The translations under genes were made by a program, and so were the position numbers. Below, in pieces: positions 27,301-64,000 of a DNA stretch of 64,000 nucleotides; position 1 is the first letter of the stretch; each line of letters opens with the position of its first letter. This DNA comes from Echinarachnius parma (lineage: Eukaryota; Echinodermata; Echinoidea; Clypeasteroida; Echinarachniidae). Location of the stretch: NCBI GenBank assembly GCA_037951105.1, contig JBAMJV010008943.1, positions 1-64,000 on the forward strand, given 5' to 3'. Below the pieces are notes generated by a model. It ran no database searches. It had not been told where the DNA came from and saw only the letters and a list, made by a program, of their open reading frames with translations.

Positions 27301-27876
27301 TACATCAGGGACAAGCTGGGTGAGCGTGATGCAGAGCTGACTGCCCTTAAGGTCAAACTGGACAGGGTGCAGAGGCAGCACCCTGAGAACGGTCGGAGAG
27401 CAGGCTCTCTGGATCGAGAACTCTCTGGGACGAGGGCAGCCAAGCACCAGCTAGAATCGCAGGTGAAATCTCTGCGCGAGGAGAACTCTCGCCTCAAGGA
27501 GCGGCTCAACAAGGTAGCCCTAGGTGTGAAGACTCTGTCCGAAAGCCACATGAACCTTGCCAAGATGTCCATGGTCCCGTCTGTCCCTGATCGTCCAAAG
27601 TTTGAGCGGACGGACCCGAAGCTAGCGGGCCAGCTCCAGAAGGAGGTGAACGACCTGAAGAAGGAGATGGCATGCCTGAAGGAGGATCGGGATCAGCAGC
27701 TGCAGGAGTTCAGACAGGAGTACGGCATCTGGCAGGAGGAGAAGCAGAGAGTCATCGCCTACCAGAAGCAGCTGCAGCTCAACTACATGCAGATGTGTCA
27801 GAAGAACAAGAAACTGGAGCAAGAGATCCAACAGTTGACCAAAGAACTGGACACCGAGGAGGTCATTCAGTGTTGA
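12044..27876 (+). CDS. LZTS: LZTS/N4BP3-family (Fez1-domain) coiled-coil protein, whole gene
   Basis: Five coding exons (12044-12370, 14295-14635, 14842-15175, 24195-24371, 26302-27876) join in phase with GT..AG introns to give 917 residues. Residues 1-330 are low-complexity (Ser, Asn, His, Gln rich). From about residue 320 to the end the protein is almost continuous coiled coil. The C-terminal signature WQEEKQRVIAYQKQLQLNYM, then KNKKLEQEIQQL, is the conserved end of LZTS1-3 and N4BP3. A paired motif (KKEGELKSCQEKL, then RDAELTALKVKL) matches the 'EISLLKQQL... EIFSLKTQL' repeats of that family. Vertebrate members are postsynaptic, centrosomal or microtubule-linked scaffolds; the role here is inferred from the family. 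The start lacks the Gly-2 seen in vertebrate members with MG starts. This looks like a single invertebrate ancestor-type gene. Confidence 0.85.
12371..14294 (+). other. LZTS-like intron 1
   Basis: No coding signal. The 13587-13837 MITE is the only recognised feature; the rest is AT-rich intronic DNA. Confidence 0.7.
13587..13837. mobile_element. MITE family C, copy 1
   Basis: About 250 bp with inverted ends (AGCCCGGTCACATATCA... TGATATGTGACTGGGCC) flanked by TTCAA at 13582-13586 and 13838-13842. Further copies lie at 29927-30172 and 31610-31834. All share an inner 'ggagacgac... caccgg' segment. No coding capacity. Confidence 0.85.
14295..14635 (+). CDS. LZTS: LZTS-like exon 2 (residues 110-223)
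   Basis: Acceptor cacatcag, donor gtaag. It encodes TKEKKLIKPIAVRF followed by Ser/Pro/His-rich sequence with PPTKAMSLQDITPV. GC-rich codon choice makes it stand out from the AT-rich introns. It leaves two bases (ag) to complete an Arg codon with exon 3. Confidence 0.85.
14842..15175 (+). CDS. LZTS: LZTS-like exon 3 (residues 223-334)
   Basis: Acceptor ccctgtag, donor gtaatt. It encodes an Asn/Gln/His-rich segment (SLMQQKLHQAQSLNFLNNR...) and then, near its end, DESDMAEENRILRNKVQ, the first turns of the coiled coil. Phase 0 at its 3' end. The following 9-kb intron holds no other convincing exon except a possible 15-nt microexon. Confidence 0.85.
15222..15390. repeat. Dispersed 'CCTGTCTATAG' repeat
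   Basis: Begins 'cagtcaaacctgtgtacagtgacc' and ends 'atagacaggtagccacttgacaggttt'. Relatives lie at about 23423-23642, 38944-39060, 45716-45800 and 48608-48795, and a 1.2-kb relative at 54609-55836. Confidence 0.65.
15990..16385 (+). repeat. Three-copy tandem repeat, about 125-145 bp unit
   Basis: Three successive copies share 'aatgcccaagcttgaatagaatta', 'cttggaaaactgtttt' and 'gcatgcaaattatcaaat' with small differences. It is intronic and has no coding function. Confidence 0.75.
17965..18410 (+). repeat. Minisatellite, roughly 55-60 bp unit
   Basis: About seven or eight imperfect copies of a pyrimidine-rich unit built on 'gagccttttgtcc', 'ttttagttttaactctt' and 'ggacttaagacctttatct'. Confidence 0.8.
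18880..19160. promoter_or_regulatory. Possible intronic enhancer block
   Basis: A block free of repeats that contains a perfect CRE palindrome (TGACGTCA, about 19134-19141), an ATGCAAA word and a TAATTAA word. This is inference from site clustering only. Confidence 0.2.
19945..19959 (+). CDS. Candidate 15-nt microexon in LZTS-like intron 3
   Basis: A pyrimidine-rich acceptor (ttgcttgcccctcag) is followed by accaagaagccacag and then a donor-like gtttgt. It would insert TKKPQ in phase 0 between exons 3 and 4 without a frameshift. The similarity to the start of exon 2 (accaaggagaag) suggests it could instead be a remnant echo of that exon. Confidence 0.25.
21731..21747. repeat. Poly-G tract (17)
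   Basis: An uninterrupted G run; a second interrupted G-rich stretch lies at 21617-21645. Confidence 0.95.
23423..23642. repeat. Dispersed 'CCTGTCTATAG' repeat
   Basis: Three internal variants of 'cagccaaacctgcctatagtgaccacc' occur in a row, followed by 'aaaagtgatctcgctgcagag' as in the related copies. Confidence 0.65.
23791..23838 (+). pseudogene. Echo of LZTS-like exon 4
   Basis: After an intact acceptor (ctattatttcag) the first 48 bases repeat the start of exon 4 in the same frame: DMKHQLAVIRGAMEVN compared with DMKHQLVTMRDTMEVN. Similarity stops abruptly after AATG GAGGTGAAC, and the frame soon terminates. It lies 404 bp upstream of the real exon. Confidence 0.8.
23878..24131. mobile_element. 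MITE family D, copy 1
   Basis: Termini 'tgtgactgattgtgacagcaaaac... cacttgtcgg' and 'ccgacaagtgcagggttttgctatagcccctcaca' are inverted repeats. It is about 250 bp and closely related to 48989-49209. It lies between the exon-4 echo and the real exon 4. Confidence 0.75.
24195..24371 (+). CDS. LZTS: LZTS-like exon 4 (residues 335-393)
   Basis: Acceptor gatttcag, donor gtaaga; 177 nt, phase 0 at both ends. It encodes DMKHQLVTMRDTMEVNEQTI and on to QLQQEKDGNQ, a charged heptad-repeat segment at the start of the Fez1-type coiled coil. Confidence 0.9.
24372..26301 (+). other. LZTS-like intron 4
   Basis: No exon, RNA gene or recognised transposon seen. A C-rich run lies near 25907-25918. Confidence 0.65.
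26302..27876 (+). CDS. LZTS: LZTS-like exon 5 (residues 394-917, terminal)
   Basis: Acceptor atcttgcag, 1575 nt to TGA at 27874-27876. It is almost entirely coiled coil rich in Lys, Glu, Gln and Leu. It includes the KKEGELKSCQEKL / RDAELTALKVKL pair and the C-terminal GIWQEEKQRVIAYQKQLQLN motif diagnostic of the LZTS/N4BP3 family, then KNKKLEQEIQQLTKELD. Opposite-strand frames here are shadows. Confidence 0.93.
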   Translation: MYKLEQDRKHLRTRLEEMQKELLRVKEHGKKFEEQKTVLAESQQEVANKRHDVKRLEDTVKRTNDELQLERDNVKRLQVELDKVRLQLSKRTHATDQQHIVSKKDAELSQVRSDGKKAADQRDSLMLRVKKQGEEIDRLGALLKVKEQETAQERCEVAYLKEVNERMTAALKEREKIVPTKSSVEGSSAGNSSGSRTDVIELELGRTIEKLQQLQTEKDMESSRLQKRIAEKESEIKRLQSRVRDRGRAVDRNSGADQKASPAIRRLEQDKVDLQARLGKKEQELKQVRNQVTMLQSQGRHTGPALSNSILQKKEGELKSCQEKLHQRNAEITYIRDKLGERDAELTALKVKLDRVQRQHPENGRRAGSLDRELSGTRAAKHQLESQVKSLREENSRLKERLNKVALGVKTLSESHMNLAKMSMVPSVPDRPKFERTDPKLAGQLQKEVNDLKKEMACLKEDRDQQLQEFRQEYGIWQEEKQRVIAYQKQLQLNYMQMCQKNKKLEQEIQQLTKELDTEEVIQC

Positions 27877-27957
27877 CATGAAGTGGTCATCTAGTGTTTG
27901 TTCTTATGTCTATTTCTAGTACTGGATGTTGCTTTATACCAGAAAGAATTGAGCCGA

Positions 27958-28065
27958 ACTGATTGCAGATATATAACAGAAGACCAAGAAGCTTGAGCAA
28001 GCGGTCAAGCAATTGACCATAGAAATGGACATGTAAAAGCTCATTTAGTGTTGACGTGAGTAGGA
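27958..28065 (+). pseudogene. Echo of the 3' end of LZTS-like exon 5
   Basis: 'taacagaagaccaagaagcttgagcaag... caattgaccatagaaatggacatg... agctcatttagtgttgacgtga' repeats 27797-27882, including the stop-codon region, with frame-breaking changes. It lies about 160 bp downstream in the presumed 3' UTR. Confidence 0.85.
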
Positions 28066-28398
28066 CTAGCATACATGTTGACATCTAGCTGCCATGCTCT
28101 CATGATATTTTCTTCTGTGTACTGTGGTGAACATTCTTTCCAGGAAGTACTGCCAATTATTTTGTAAATGTCTAAATATTTATACAAATGCCAATATGTT
28201 TTGCAAAACTTTCTTGGTATGTACGATGGATTCATGTTTTATTGCAAGATACACGCACATAAGAGACAAAATCCATGTGTCTGGAAATAAGAGTATTACC
28301 ATAAAGGTTCAATAGAAGTGAATATAAATGGAAAAAGATTGGTCACTTAATTGGTTTACCAACCTAACAACACATTTTTTATTATTTGGCTGATGTAG

Positions 28399-28404
28399 AA
28401 TAAA
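28399..28404 (+). terminator. Possible poly(A) signal for LZTS-like gene
   Basis: AATAAA, about 520 bp after the stop codon. No obvious earlier AATAAA lies in the 3' flank, so it is a plausible but unproven end of the transcript. Confidence 0.4.
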
Positions 28405-29926
28405 ATTAAATCAAAATTAGTGTTCAGTGAACTTGCGTGGATCCTGTACGCTAGGTAATTGCAACCTGCTGGTGTGGAGAAAAGTATGTAGCTGTCATTC
28501 TGAAGTGTCAGAGACGCCATTTTTTTCAGCCCTTTACCATTCCAATTCATTTTCATTTGGTATCAATGCAACATTGTTGGTTGTTCATTCTATAAAATGA
28601 TGTTTCTGGTTCGAAAGCTGCCATTTGTTTATAAAATCTCTCACATTAATTTATGGGCATGAAACTGACCTGGGTTGTCGTAGCTCATATTCAAATTTCA
28701 GACAACTCTAAAATTGACCTCCAACAGAGAGAGAAGTGCTGCACGCTAAAAACAAAACAAACAATAACTGTTAAATATTTGGCAATTTAAAACAAGGTAT
28801 TAATTCAAATACAACTCAATGAATGTATTTCTATATATCAGATTATGGACGATATGGGTGGTTTATGCAAGTATTCAAAGTTTTCCAAGTATAATATTGT
28901 TACCTTCAGACAGAGAATGTAGAGGTAAACTGATTTGTTGTTAACCCAAAATGCCTACGGGAACCGAGTGGGCTATGTACAAAGTGTATGGGGATTTCAG
29001 AATCTCGTAGGGATCGGATTAAATGATGGGTACTCGTACATACAGGGTTGCAAGGCAATGTCACATTGTTTTGTGATACACACAAACAGTTGGTATTACT
29101 ACGTGTATAATAAAAAATGTTTTGTATTGTATTCTATTATGCAAGTTGAAGAAACGGTATATGGTCAAGTCTTCCATTTTGATGTCGTTTCATAGCTACA
29201 TTACAGTTACATTATTACAGTATGCTGTATATGTTCAACATTCATATTTCCTCCATATTGCTATTTATTTATTTTCTGTTCAACTCACTCACATAGGTAT
29301 ACTCATACTTTGTATAGCTGGGGAGGAAAATATATATTGCCTGTATATATATATTATTTTTTCAGAACACGTCTGATGATCATGAACGTTAAATGTTTCC
29401 AGTTGGTAGTAGTATTATTGTTCTTTCCAGCTTTCATGCCAGGTATTTAAAAGGTTGTATTTATTTTATTCCAAGAATAAGCATGGTGTTTTATTCTCTA
29501 TCAGCTGTGAACATTTAGGAATATTTCAAGTTCTAAAATGGTCAATGATTTATTGATTTTTATCATGAGTAGCCTCATGAATACTTGATTTAAAGTCTTA
29601 AACCACAGCAAGTTGTTTACCAACTAGTTCATATATGTACCCTCCAATATTGATGGTATTCACGAATGTTACTGTATTAGTATATTGAAGTATTACTCGT
29701 TCCAATTTATAGTAGTTTATATCTCTTTACAAAATGGTTAGCATTTTGACATGGTATTTCATGTAGAATATTCATTATTATGGTGCTGAGGTGACGTACG
29801 AGATGAAATAACACGTTACGATTTAGCAGTTTAGTGTATGTACAATAAACATGTATATCCATATCTCAATCTCAGAATTTTCAAGATATACTGTACTATA
29901 GTTGTACATGAAGTTTCACTGTTTAA

Positions 29927-30172
29927 GGCCCGGTCACATATCAACGGATAGCGTAAACGGAAGACCGACGAATTACATTTTTTCGAAATCAAATTTTCCG
30001 TTGGTGAAAGTCGTCTCCATTGATTCATGCAAAAAAGATTCCACCGGATAGAATCACGTACATCGCCTGACCAGGAACGGACGAGAAACGCATACCAACG
30101 GAGACAAACGAATTGACAATTTTCTCTCCGTCGGGCATCTGTTTACGCCAATCGGTAGTATGTGACCAGGCC
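29927..30172. mobile_element. MITE family C, copy 2
   Basis: Begins GGCCCGGTCACATATCA and ends TATGTGACCAGGCC, flanked by TTTAA on the left and TTTTAA on the right. Its centre carries the same 'cggagacaaacg' and 'gtcgtctccattg' segments as copies 1 and 3. Confidence 0.85.
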
Positions 30173-31189
30173 TTTTAAGATGTAGAGTAAGACACAAAAT
30201 GGCGATAGCTTTACTGATTGTATGCATAATATTTCAACTTTCTTTGTGGTTGCAAAAAAATTCTCAAAACTTTCAAAAACTTTTTCAAGAAATCATATTT
30301 TGCCACTTTTGGTTGTTATTTGAGCTGAATGATTGTGCATTTGTAGTGTTATCACTAGTTCCTTTCCAAATCTTGTGATTATTCATTTTATATTCTTTCC
30401 ACACAAGTAGAAGTTTATCTCGTATTAAGTTCCTTTTTACCACAATCCCTAGTTGAGATTCTCTGTTTTGTGCACAATTTAATGTCAAGATAGGATACAA
30501 CTTTGCATTGTACTATTACTGAACTTCATTCTCCATGACTGCCAAACATATATATATGTTCTGCCATGGCGTAAAGCCTGCATGGTGTAAATACAGTATT
30601 GGTTTATTCAGCGTTGTGTAATGCGATTTTTTTTTTTTTTTACTGCATCATATTTGTACAAATATATCCATGACGATGAGCCTTTATCACTAAGAGAATG
30701 TGGAATTTTAAAATGTTGCTTGACTGACTAATTCGATTGTGACTGCCACACTTTTGGTCAGAATTGTTCGCAATAGGAATTAATTATTTGTCCCTTTAGA
30801 ATCCCTCAACCCTCAAATATATTTTGACTTGATTAATTGAATAGTTAAAAATGTTTAAAACAAGTGTTGTCATTTTTAAAACATAATTGATAGAGACATT
30901 TCATATTAACTGTACTGTTGGACCAAACTTTGCCAAACTTTGTTAATTTGTCAAAAAGAAACCCTTCTTGTAATACTTATATCACCTCTGTGAATATGAT
31001 AAATATATAAGAAATAGTTTGAGGGAGAAGACAAACTTGATCCTCAAAAATGTGTTAAACTCTAGAATGAAAAAGAGTATTGATTGTAAATAAAAACTTT
31101 TATATTGCAAGTTTTTGTGAACATGGATAAGAGGCACATTATTTGCTATATACTGCAGTCATTCCAGAATCCATATATTTTCCAGTGTG

Positions 31190-31266
31190 ATAAACATTAC
31201 ATTTACAGAAAAACATAACATTTACAGAAAACATTACATTTACAGAAAACATTACATTTACAGATA
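31190..31266 (+). repeat. Short tandem repeat, 18-bp unit
   Basis: About four copies of 'aaacattacatttacag' with minor changes. Confidence 0.85.
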
Positions 31267-31305
31267 ATGTAAATAAATGGTTTTATTTATATTTTCTTAA
31301 AAGCA

Positions 31306-31431
31306 GAGCTTGCCCTTAGTAGTGGCAGAAATGTCATTTGGCCACTAGAATCTCGCAGTCTATGGTGGGCCGTCTATCTGATGTGTCATTTTGGTGACCT
31401 GAAGGAAAAACTATAAAGGGATAGCCCTGTT
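31306..31431. repeat. Dispersed 'GGCCACTAGAA' repeat
   Basis: Shares 'gcttgcccttagtagtggc', 'catttggccactagaa' and 'gacctgaaggaaaaact... gggatagccc' with 41526-41711, and its second half with 38620-38680. Confidence 0.6.
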
Positions 31432-31609
31432 TAGATTGTTTTTGCATTGTAAAGGCTCTTGTATTTTGAGTGTAAATCATGCTTAGTTTAATTGATTGAG
31501 CTCATGTGAAGTAGCAGAATGTGAAACAGGTTGTAGATTAAATGTTTGCATTTATATGTGACATTGATTCATTTTCAAGAACAGCCTGAATTGATCACAC
31601 CATTTTATA

Positions 31610-31834
31610 GCCCGGTCACATATCAACGGATTGCGCAAACGGATGTCAAACGGAGAGCTAAATTTTCCATCCGTTCTATACGTTTCTTGTCCGTTCCTTG
31701 TCCGGTGATGTACGTTGTTCTATGTTTTGTACATGAAGCAATGGAGACGACTTCCATCACCGGATAATTTAATTTCGCAAATTGTCTATTCGTTGGGCAT
31801 ACGTTTCCGATATCCGTTGATATCTGACCGGGCC
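31610..31834. mobile_element. MITE family C, copy 3
   Basis: Begins GCCCGGTCACATATCAACGG and ends TTGATATCTGACCGGGCC. It is the shortest of the three copies, with 'ggagacgacttccatcaccgg' inside. Confidence 0.85.
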
Positions 31835-32536
31835 ATTAAGATGACACTTTGTAATGGTGGTCACTCTTAAAATACTGTTCATATACTTTTATGTGTTACC
31901 GTACAAGTATAATGTACATTTTGTTTTGTTTTTACTTATAGTTGTTTTTAACCTTCTATTACATTGTACAATTCAGGTTTTTCCCTTGCAAAAACCCATT
32001 TATTACATAGCATCTCAGTTATTCCTCCCATCATATTGTAATCATTTTATACCATGTTTATGTACAAATATTTTTTCAATATATTTTTGTCAAATAGTGT
32101 AAACATATGTACATTTATATAGTAACCTTGTATTATTTATGCTATACAGTAGGTTTATTTTGTTTTTGTTATTAAATCACATGGGCCCAAATTCTCAACA
32201 GTGGATGAAATTTATCCCTTGGTTGGAAATGAAAATTGTCTCACATTATGTCATTTTTAGTATTTGATGGAGTACCTTCTACTCATTTTCATTACCAACT
32301 GTGTGTTAGATTTAGCCCATAGACTAAAATAACATTTAATTTGATCCTCTGATGAGAATTTTGGCTAATATGTCCTGACAAGAAGCATTGGTCTCTGACC
32401 ATATACCATGTCACTTTGAACCCCTGCCATTCATGTTTCAAATAAAGGAAATATTGAAACAATTATTAAACCCTTGTGATTTTTGTAAGTGATTTATAAT
32501 GGCATGAAATTATTGTATGGATTATAATGTGAATAA

Positions 32537-33140
<604 letters not shown>

Positions 33141-33965
33141 GATGATGTTCTGATCATGATAAAACTTCAAACAAAGTGAAAAATACATGTACAAGGACCA
33201 TGTTTACAATCGGTTTAAATTTAATGCAATTAGTTCACACAAAACATTTTTTTTTTCATCAAAAAATTAAGCTTATTGGATTAATTAAAGGGATAGTTGA
33301 GTATTGGTCAAACTTAACTTTAGTAACCAAACCTGCACCATTATGGTACAAAGTAATAGTTATAACTTCACCATGCTCGAAAAGTATACATAATTACAAA
33401 CGACTGTAAAACCCCTGTTATCATTCAAAAAGAGCCGTTACAACTCAAGAGGGCGCTATTTAAAAAAATCATTGGTTTTAGCCTTTTTTCATACATAATT
33501 GTGCATTTAATGTTTGTTAAAATAATGATTCAATAGAGATATCATCAACGACTTTTTAAAAACCTATTCAGTTCAAGCATTTTTTTTAAAAAGTCTAAAA
33601 AGTCTAAATATCGCCCGGTGATGGCCGGTGTGAACTATTTTGAATACAAATATATTTATGGATATTTCAGCCGTTTCTGAACCGATTTTGATCAAATAAA
33701 GTTTATTCTGTCATTCAAATTGTATGTTCTTTCGAATTTGACAGTCAGTTTTTCATTATCTCACAAAAAAATATCGGGGGAAATACCAATACTCAACACT
33801 TCCTTTAAATAATGCCAACTACATGGAATACATCATCATATTTTAAGTTATGTCCTAATAGGAACTGAAGGATTAAATCATTATTTTGAAAAGAAAGTGG
33901 GTATAGAAACTGCAAAATGACAATCAAATATCTCAACCCAGGCCCGTAGCCAGGGGGGTGTGTTT

Positions 33966-33990
33966 GGGGGGGGGGGGGGGGGGGGGGGGG
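33966..33990. repeat. Poly-G tract (25)
   Basis: It follows 'aacccaggcccgtagccaggggggtg'. The same lead-in recurs at 34078-34110 before a poly-C run, so this is a duplicated pair. Confidence 0.95.
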
Positions 33991-34131
33991 TACGCATCCC
34001 CCTAATTGGAACTGAAGGATTACATAATTATTGTTTTAAAAGTGGGTATAGAAAATTCAAAATGACAATCAAATATCTCAACCCAGGCCCGTAGCCAGGG
34101 GGGTGCGTTGGGTGCGTACGCACCACCACCT

Positions 34132-34152
34132 CCCCCCCCCCCCCCCCCCCCC
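34132..34152. repeat. Poly-C tract (21)
   Basis: The partner of the poly-G at 33966-33990 in a roughly 140-bp duplicated block ('gaactgaaggatta... aaatatctcaacccaggcccg'). Confidence 0.95.
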
Positions 34153-34186
34153 AATTCAGAAAGGTCCATTTTTTGCCGGTCTCGGC

Positions 34187-34213
34187 ATGGATAGTACTCC
34201 TAGTACTATCCAT
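34187..34213. repeat. 27-bp hairpin
   Basis: Perfect 12-bp arms ATGGATAGTACT / AGTACTATCCAT around a 3-nt loop. No function known. Confidence 0.9.
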
Positions 34214-34570
34214 CCCGGGAGGGGGCACTCATGTTTAATGTTTAATGTTTAATGCTTACAGACCGCCGTTTTCACACCCGATTGCCGCTCTCAAGATACC
34301 CGATTTTCACAACTTGCCGCTCCATAGACCCCCGGAATGACTTGGCTAGGTAGTTGAGTAGCGGCAAGTCCATTATTCTTCTGTTAGTCAGCTCCTTGGA
34401 CCCTTGGACCACCATTTGAGGGTTTCCGTAGGTCTTTGGTAGCTCCAAGTCCATGTATTTTGTACTTTTAGTCTGCTCCTTAGACCCCGTTCAGGGTTTT
34501 GTAGCTCCAAAGACCCTATATTTTGTGTTTGTAGTCAGCTCTTAAGAGCCATCTAAACCAATGGTCTCGC

Positions 34571-34571
<1 letters not shown>

Positions 34572-34605
<34 letters not shown>
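34572..34605. repeat. Poly-C tract (34)
   Basis: The longest homopolymer in the window. Confidence 0.95.
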
Positions 34606-35017
34606 ACACACACCCTGATACTAAATGAGTGGTCTCGGTCTCGGCCGCGAATTTTGTTGGTGACGGACAGCCTCTCCCCTAGGCCTCCCCTCCCGGATGC
34701 GGGATCCCCATCCGATCCCGGATCCCCCCGCCGATATGCGATTTGCATGCTGATATGTAAACAATGTTTGATTGTGGAAGCGCCGGCCGTGCAATCTAAT
34801 CTCCAACGACGCTAATTTGCCTGACGACTCGAGACGACAGACTCAGTCTCTTGAAAACTGTATTTACTTCCTTTTATTTGGATTCTAAAATACTCTGTCT
34901 TCATTTTGTTTATGCAGGACGTAAGTGCCAAAATGTATGTGTTTGTGTGTTTTCTTTGTTGGTTAGTTTGAAATGAATGATACTGATAGATTTGATCACC
35001 TCGCTACTTCGCGCGAA

Positions 35018-35066
35018 GTATCCGAATTCGGATACTATGATCGATCAAGTGTCCGAATTCGGATAC
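35018..35066. repeat. Pair of GAATTC-centred palindromes
   Basis: GTATCCGAATTCGGATAC (35018-35035) is a perfect 18-bp palindrome. A one-mismatch copy, GTGTCCGAATTCGGATAC, follows at 35049-35066, and TTCGCGCGAA precedes. Function unknown. Confidence 0.9.
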
Positions 35067-35301
35067 TCTTCACTACTTGTCTTGTGTTGTCTGGTCAATA
35101 CTGCACAAATTGCCTCCAGATTGTGGCTATAAACGTGCAGGCCTTCGTGCAATCAAAGCTATGCACTAGATTTCTGCTTTTTCAAGCAGATTCTTAAATG
35201 TTGAGGCAGCTAGTACCACTTTTACTTACTAGTTAGCAGCTGCCGCCGTTTTATTTGATGCAATGACGCAGTGCCAGTGAATTCCAGAGTGGAATATATG
35301 G

Positions 35302-36268
35302 TCCGGCACTATGTATGATTGAGCGACCCCCACATCGGCACCCTAAAACATTTCCGACAGTTTTAGACTTAAAAATCGTACACATTTCTTGAAACTTTAC
35401 GAACACAGTGAGGAAATAGTGCAGATTCCGATGCGATGATCAGATTTGCGATGTATTAATTACATTTTGAGGTAGCGCCTTCGAACGCGCGCGTTGTTTT
35501 TTTGCTTCACGAGTTCGAAGTGTTTTTAATACCGGCACCCCTTCAACTCTCGTTGACAATGCACGCAGCTCAAATTTTGTTGGCATCATTTCACAAATTC
35601 ACTCGTAGCGGACGATCTACGCATTATTTCTCTTCAAACTTCGAACAGTTCAATTTCTACGGCCGGGTAGCACGCATCATCACATGCGCGATTTCTTCAC
35701 AACAAGCGCAAAAACAAATATTACGTGGTGTGCCGATATTAAAAACAGTGCCGATGTGTAGTACACCTACCATATGTCTTAACTATGGCAAATCACTGTA
35801 TGGTTGAGTGACCTACACATTGGCACCCTAAGATATTCCTGGACAGTTTTAGACTTAACAATCGCACACATTTTAAAAAAATGTACTCACACATTGAGAA
35901 AATAGTGCAGATTCCGATAGTCATACTAGTGCAGAGTCAATGATCAGATTTGCGATTTTTTTTATAAGGTATATTTTGAGATATCGTCTTCGAACGTGCG
36001 CGTTGTTTTTTGGCTTCACGAGTGCGCCGTGTTTTATTATCCGGCACCCCCTCAACTCCCATTGACAATGCACGCAACTCAAAATTTCACAAATTTACCC
36101 GTAGCGGACGATCTACGCATTATTTCTCTTTGAAATTTCGATCAATGTTGCAGTTCTAAGGGGAGCGCGCATTATCACATGCGCAATTTTTCACAACACG
36201 CGCAAAAACAAAGTTTACGCAGGGTGCTGATATCCAAAAGCAGTGCCGATGTGTACTAGTACACCTAC
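35302..36268 (+). repeat. Tandem duplication, two copies of about 480 bp
   Basis: Copy 1 (35302-35778) and copy 2 (35796-36268) share blocks in the same order: 'gattgagcgacc', 'gacagttttagactta', 'aatagtgcagattccgat', 'gcgcgttgtttttt', 'cgtagcggacgatctacgca' and 'gtgccgatgtgta'. Copies differ by substitutions and small indels. No coding frame is shared, so this is probably a duplicated transposon or regulatory segment. Confidence 0.9.
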
Positions 36269-36917
36269 CATACACAGATAGAGCAAATCCTGGCAAAAGT
36301 GGCATGTACCTTTTGTACAGGGCAATTTTTTTAATTGGCTGTAACTTATTTCCTGCAAATAATTGAAAGGTGGAAGGTATACCAACTTGTTGTCAATCCT
36401 ACAAAGAATCAATTAATTATTTCGGGGCTATAAGAATTCACTGTGGCTATTCTTACGTGACCGTAACCGTATACTTTGGCTATTTTTACGTGAGTTTTGG
36501 TAGCGCATGCGCATACTCGACTTATAAGTATTTCCGACTCACAAATAGACTTATAGCCACAAAATCTGACCTATAGCTACATGTACAAAAAAAGTTTTTG
36601 CTCATTACGCCATATAGTACATGTCGTCAAGTCCAAATTTACTTCTTAGGTATGCACCAGATTGCACATTTCCAAGTCGAAAAATGCAAAAAGTTATTTC
36701 ATTCTTCTGTTTCTAACAAAAAAATACAACTACAAGAGAAATGTGTATTAAACTCCCAGTCCCAAGTGACTTGGTTGAATGTTACAAGGTTAATAGATCA
36801 CTTTGTCTTTATATAAGTGTAGACTGCTTGTTATGGCTATGATCTAGACTCTCTTCACAATTCATAATAATTTTTATTCAAATAGATGAGAATTAATCAA
36901 ATACGATTTCTCCACAG

Positions 36918-37024
36918 GCACAGGTAACCAGTCAATCGAAGAGGATGAGTTCATCAAGGGTTTCATAGTATGGTTGCCATCATCACCATCTTCCTCACCT
37001 CCATCTCCATGGTAACTGATTGCC
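36918..37024 (+). other. TRPM 5' UTR portion of first recognised exon
   Basis: Follows an acceptor (tttctccacag). An in-frame TAA at 37013-37015 lies just before the ATG at 37025, which fixes that ATG as the first possible start in this exon. Confidence 0.6.
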
Positions 37025-63799
<26,775 letters not shown>

Positions 63800-63909
63800 G
63801 GAATGTCATCTCTCCTTCAAATCTGGCAATCATTTATTTATTTATTAATGGTATTTATTTTGAACACGTATGGCAGCAAACAAGCTGAATTGCATGTGAT
63901 AAACATTCA

Positions 63910-63924
63910 ATTAAATCAATTAAA
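63910..63924 (+). terminator. Possible TRPM poly(A) signals
   Basis: Two ATTAAA hexamers (63910-63915 and 63919-63924) about 115 bp after the stop codon; ATTAAA is the commonest variant of AATAAA. Confidence 0.45.
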
Positions 63925-64000
63925 TTATGGACTGTTCAGAATTAGACGTTATGTTAGATGTAGGAAATCTTATTACATGCCCAAGGTGATCTCAAAGCGT

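Noticed and set aside
26304-27879. Several opposite-strand and off-frame ORFs of 60-127 codons
   Set aside because: Shadows of the coiled-coil exon 5 of the LZTS-like gene, whose frame has family signatures and splice support.
34912-34927. A 3-nt 'exon' (tgcag-gac-gtaagt)
   Set aside because: Acceptor and donor-like words only 3 nt apart are most likely chance; no transcript frame requires it.

Overview
The window is animal nuclear DNA: AT-rich, intron-rich and crowded with microsatellites, long poly-G/poly-C runs and small non-autonomous transposons. The best guess is a marine deuterostome, most likely an echinoderm of sea-urchin type. The main clue is a pair of replication-dependent-histone 3' stem-loops near 38.34-38.44 kb followed by a purine element (CAAGAAAGA) of the sea-urchin kind. 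Amphioxus or a hemichordate cannot be excluded from sequence alone.

Two protein-coding genes could be assembled exon by exon, both on the + strand. (1) An LZTS/N4BP3-family (Fez1-domain) coiled-coil scaffold gene has five coding exons between 12044 and 27876, all joining in phase to a 917-residue protein. (2) A TRPM cation-channel gene has 22 coding exons between 37025 and 63799, all joining in phase to a 1448-residue protein. The TRPM N-terminus is most like TRPM2/TRPM8, the pore carries a YGE motif, and the C-terminus has a coiled coil and a low-complexity tail but neither a NUDT9-H nor a kinase domain. The two genes are neighbours with no visible functional link.

Layout: 1-12004 is upstream/intergenic DNA with MITEs, a 631-bp inverted-repeat transposon with target-site duplication and possible regulatory DNA. 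12005-28070 is the LZTS-like gene and a degraded duplicate of its 3' end. 28070-36917 is intergenic with MITEs, a large GATGGT/GAT microsatellite, poly-G/C runs and a roughly 480-bp tandem duplication. 36918-63924 is the TRPM gene.

The most unusual pattern is that at least nine TRPM exons and three LZTS exons are accompanied in the adjoining intron or flank by one to seven partial, decayed copies of themselves ('exon echoes'). Many keep the splice acceptor or donor, and several touch or contain poly-G/C runs. Other notable items are a Tc1-like transposase remnant whose stop codon lies 6 nt before a histone-type 3' end, a 636-bp foldback element whose near-identical arms end about 40 nt before a TRPM splice acceptor, a LINE fragment nested in another foldback with a clean 7-bp target duplication, and a Harbinger-like MITE 12 bp from a splice donor. 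All identifications come from reading the sequence and from knowledge of the families; no database search was run.
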